Part shown: in pieces, positions 61,872 through 64,000 of the stretch
How the letters are laid out: every line of letters begins with the position of its first letter
Numbering within the stretch: the first letter of the stretch is position 1
NCBI GenBank assembly: GCA_019240405.1
Contig: JAFAYL010000038.1
Span: 62,001-126,000 of the forward strand
From: Acidobacteriaceae bacterium
GTDB taxonomy: Bacteria > Acidobacteriota > Terriglobia > Bryobacterales > Bryobacteraceae
Direction of reading: 5' to 3'
Length of the DNA: 64,000 bases
Notes under the pieces: model-generated
Seen by the model: only the letters and a program-made list of their open reading frames with translations
The model's database searches: none
What the model was told of the DNA's origin: nothing
Translations under genes and position numbers: made by a program

Positions 61872-63341
61872 ATGCGTTCGATTGCAACAGTTACTATTTT
61901 TCTGTGCGCGACACTTCTCTGCTTATCTCGCGGGCCGGGGAGCGCAGATGAACCTGCCAATCAACTCGCCCGCGATATTCTGAAACAGCTCGTCGAGACT
62001 AATACGACTGATTCGGTAGGAAGCACGACCGTCGCTGCCGAAGCGATGGCCCAACGATTCCGCGAAGTCGGTTTCCCGAAGGAAGATGTCGTAGTGCTCG
62101 GTCCAAACGAGCGCAAGGGAAACATGGTTGTCAGGCTGCGCGGCACCGGGGCGTACAGGCCGATTCTGCTGATCGGCCATCTTGATGTCGTCGAAGCGCG
62201 CCGCGAGGACTGGACGACAGATCCTTTTACGCTGGTCGAAAAAGATGGATATTTCTACGGACGCGGAACGCAGGATATGAAGGGCGAGGACGCCATCTTC
62301 GTGACAACCTTGCTGCGCTTCAAAAAGGAAGGATATAAGCCGGATCGCGATATTATTTTGGCTCTCACTGCCGATGAAGAGGGCGGCAACTTTAATGGCA
62401 TCGACTGGCTGTTAAAGAATCACCGAGAACTGATCGACGCTGAGTTTGTCCTCAACGGCGATGGTGGTGGAGTAAACACCGAAAATGGCAAGCCCGTTAA
62501 CGTTTCTATCGACGCGAGCGAAAAGCTTTATGCGGATTATGAGCTAACCGTGACGAATGCCGGTGGGCATAGTTCTTTGCCCGTGCCGGACAACGCTATC
62601 TATCACCTCGCAGACGCGCTGAGCCGCTTAGAGCGGCATTCATTTCCTTTCGAGCTGAACAACGTTACACGCGCATATTTCGGGCGCATGGCTACGGTTG
62701 AGACGGGGCAGAAGGCTGCGGATATGAAAGCGATTTTGAAGAACCCGCCTGACCCAGCCGCGATCGAACGTCTTTCCGCCGACCCGAACGATAACGCAAC
62801 TTTTCGAACTACGTGCGTCGCAACGCGCTTGGAAGCCGGTCACGCTAACAATGCGTTGCCGCAGACCGCGCGCGCAAATGTGAATTGCCGTATCCTGCCG
62901 GGTCATTCGCGGGAAGAGATACGGCAAACTCTAATCGGAGTCTTTCGAGACCCGAAAATCACCGTCCGCTATGTGGCAACGCATGGAGAATCTCCGGACC
63001 GTGCTCTGGCCCAGCAGTCCTTTCCGCCCGTACCCCTGCGCCCAGACGTGATGCATTCCCTGGAACAAATAGCGGCACAAATGTGGCCGGGCGCGCCGGT
63101 GATTCCTACCATGGCAACCGGAGCGTCCGATGCTGTATATACAACGGCAGCGGGCCTACCCACCTACGGAATTTCGGGAATTGCGATTGACATGGACGAC
63201 GTCAGAGCCCATGGAAAAGACGAGCGTATCCGCACGCAATCCTTCTATGACGGTTTGGAATTTCGATACCGCTACCTGAAAGCGCTCACGTCAGCGGAAT
63301 CATTTTCGAAGCCTGATTCTCGAGACAGAAATCCTCTATAG
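61872..63341 (+). CDS. M20 family metallopeptidase
   Basis: LIGHLDVVEARREDWTTDPFTLVEKDGYFYGRGTQDMKGEDA; ALTADEEGG; signal peptide. Confidence 0.93.
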   Translation: MRSIATVTIFLCATLLCLSRGPGSADEPANQLARDILKQLVETNTTDSVGSTTVAAEAMAQRFREVGFPKEDVVVLGPNERKGNMVVRLRGTGAYRPILLIGHLDVVEARREDWTTDPFTLVEKDGYFYGRGTQDMKGEDAIFVTTLLRFKKEGYKPDRDIILALTADEEGGNFNGIDWLLKNHRELIDAEFVLNGDGGGVNTENGKPVNVSIDASEKLYADYELTVTNAGGHSSLPVPDNAIYHLADALSRLERHSFPFELNNVTRAYFGRMATVETGQKAADMKAILKNPPDPAAIERLSADPNDNATFRTTCVATRLEAGHANNALPQTARANVNCRILPGHSREEIRQTLIGVFRDPKITVRYVATHGESPDRALAQQSFPPVPLRPDVMHSLEQIAAQMWPGAPVIPTMATGASDAVYTTAAGLPTYGISGIAIDMDDVRAHGKDERIRTQSFYDGLEFRYRYLKALTSAESFSKPDSRDRNPL

Positions 63342-63999
63342 GCTCCCCGTCGCTTTTACGGCAATCGCCGGGACGTCTTGCTCCTTTACAAACTTGTTGA
63401 ATGCCGGAATGCCCGATTCCATGAGCTGATTGAGCTTCTTAATTTGCGCGTTTATGCTGGTCGCCAAATCTTCATAGACCTGCTGCTGTGCCGCAGTGGG
63501 CTGCGCATCGGCTTCTGCTACATCCGCCAACACGGCAGCGAGCTTGTTGTTTAATCGGATCGGGAAATTAAGAGGATCCTCGCTCGCCTTGTTCTTCGTC
63601 TGATAGAGCGCTTCCTCAACGCTCGTAAGCTCGTCGGAAAGCGATTTTGCCCGGTCAGCTATGAGTTTCGATTTCGGAGTGTCTCCGGAACCTTTGAGGC
63701 GCGCCGTTAGTTCATCAATCTGCTTTCGGACATCTCGTATCCGTATCACGGCTTCGTTCGTCTGGCTCAATTTGTCGCGCATCTGCAATTCCAGCGCGAG
63801 CTGAGAAGCGTACTGCTCCGGCGTGGTCTCGACGCGCGGATCTTTTTTGACTTCGAACTTCTGCGTTTGCGATTTTCCATTCACGGTCAGCTTGACTTGA
63901 TAAACCCCGGGCACTACGATCGGCCCATGAACGCTTCCCGCCCAAAGAATCATCCCGGGGAATTTTGTCGCGTCAGGATAACGCAGGTCCCATTCAAAG
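63336..63999 (-). CDS. C-terminal part of a large secreted protein (sortilin/VPS10-type BNR-repeat glycosyl hydrolase-like), truncated by the window edge
   Basis: Frame stays open past 63953 as ...FEWDLRYPDATKFPGMILWAGSVHGPIVVPGVYQVKLTVNGKSQTQKFEVKKDPR. Confidence 0.75.
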   Translation of the reverse strand, partial: FEWDLRYPDATKFPGMILWAGSVHGPIVVPGVYQVKLTVNGKSQTQKFEVKKDPRVETTPEQYASQLALELQMRDKLSQTNEAVIRIRDVRKQIDELTARLKGSGDTPKSKLIADRAKSLSDELTSVEEALYQTKNKASEDPLNFPIRLNNKLAAVLADVAEADAQPTAAQQQVYEDLATSINAQIKKLNQLMESGIPAFNKFVKEQDVPAIAVKATGSL

Positions 64000-64000
64000 C

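Overview
64 kb of chromosomal sequence that reads like an Acidobacteriota genome. This affiliation is inferred from gene content: Oar-like TonB receptor, carboxypeptidase-regulatory-domain proteins, CRTAC1/ASPIC-UnbV protein, BshB1. Coding density is high, with about 47 CDS calls, one tRNA-Arg(TCG) and one probable frameshifted gene. No rRNA, CRISPR array, prophage, transposase or restriction system was recognised. Main modules: (1) a small accessory patch at 1-2100 with a frameshifted ORF bracketed by perfect palindromes, a Uma2 gene and the tRNA; (2) a MoxR-DUF58-VWA locus ending in a 1456-aa protein that looks like two VWA proteins fused head to tail; (3) rlmD-like, trpS and fad genes; (4) a VOC-PP2C phosphatase operon; (5) BshB1, rhomboid, PfkB and ssb; (6) a LacI-controlled sugar locus (Gfo/Idh/MocA, SIS, ROK, TIM-barrel) divergent from a TonB receptor, with palindromic operators and back-to-back promoters; (7) an fbp / DUF2961(GH172) / FAD oxidoreductase / DUF763 operon; (8) a tyrosine/homogentisate catabolic divergon with a perfect 8-3-8 operator candidate. 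The strongest novelty candidate is the uncharacterised ORF 55005-55763 between hmgA and fahA. It occupies the place of maleylacetoacetate isomerase, no GST-type MaiA gene is visible, and the organism carries a bacillithiol-pathway gene. Seven of ten convergent gene pairs overlap at their 3' ends. All family calls are by eye from the translated ORFs; no database search was run.
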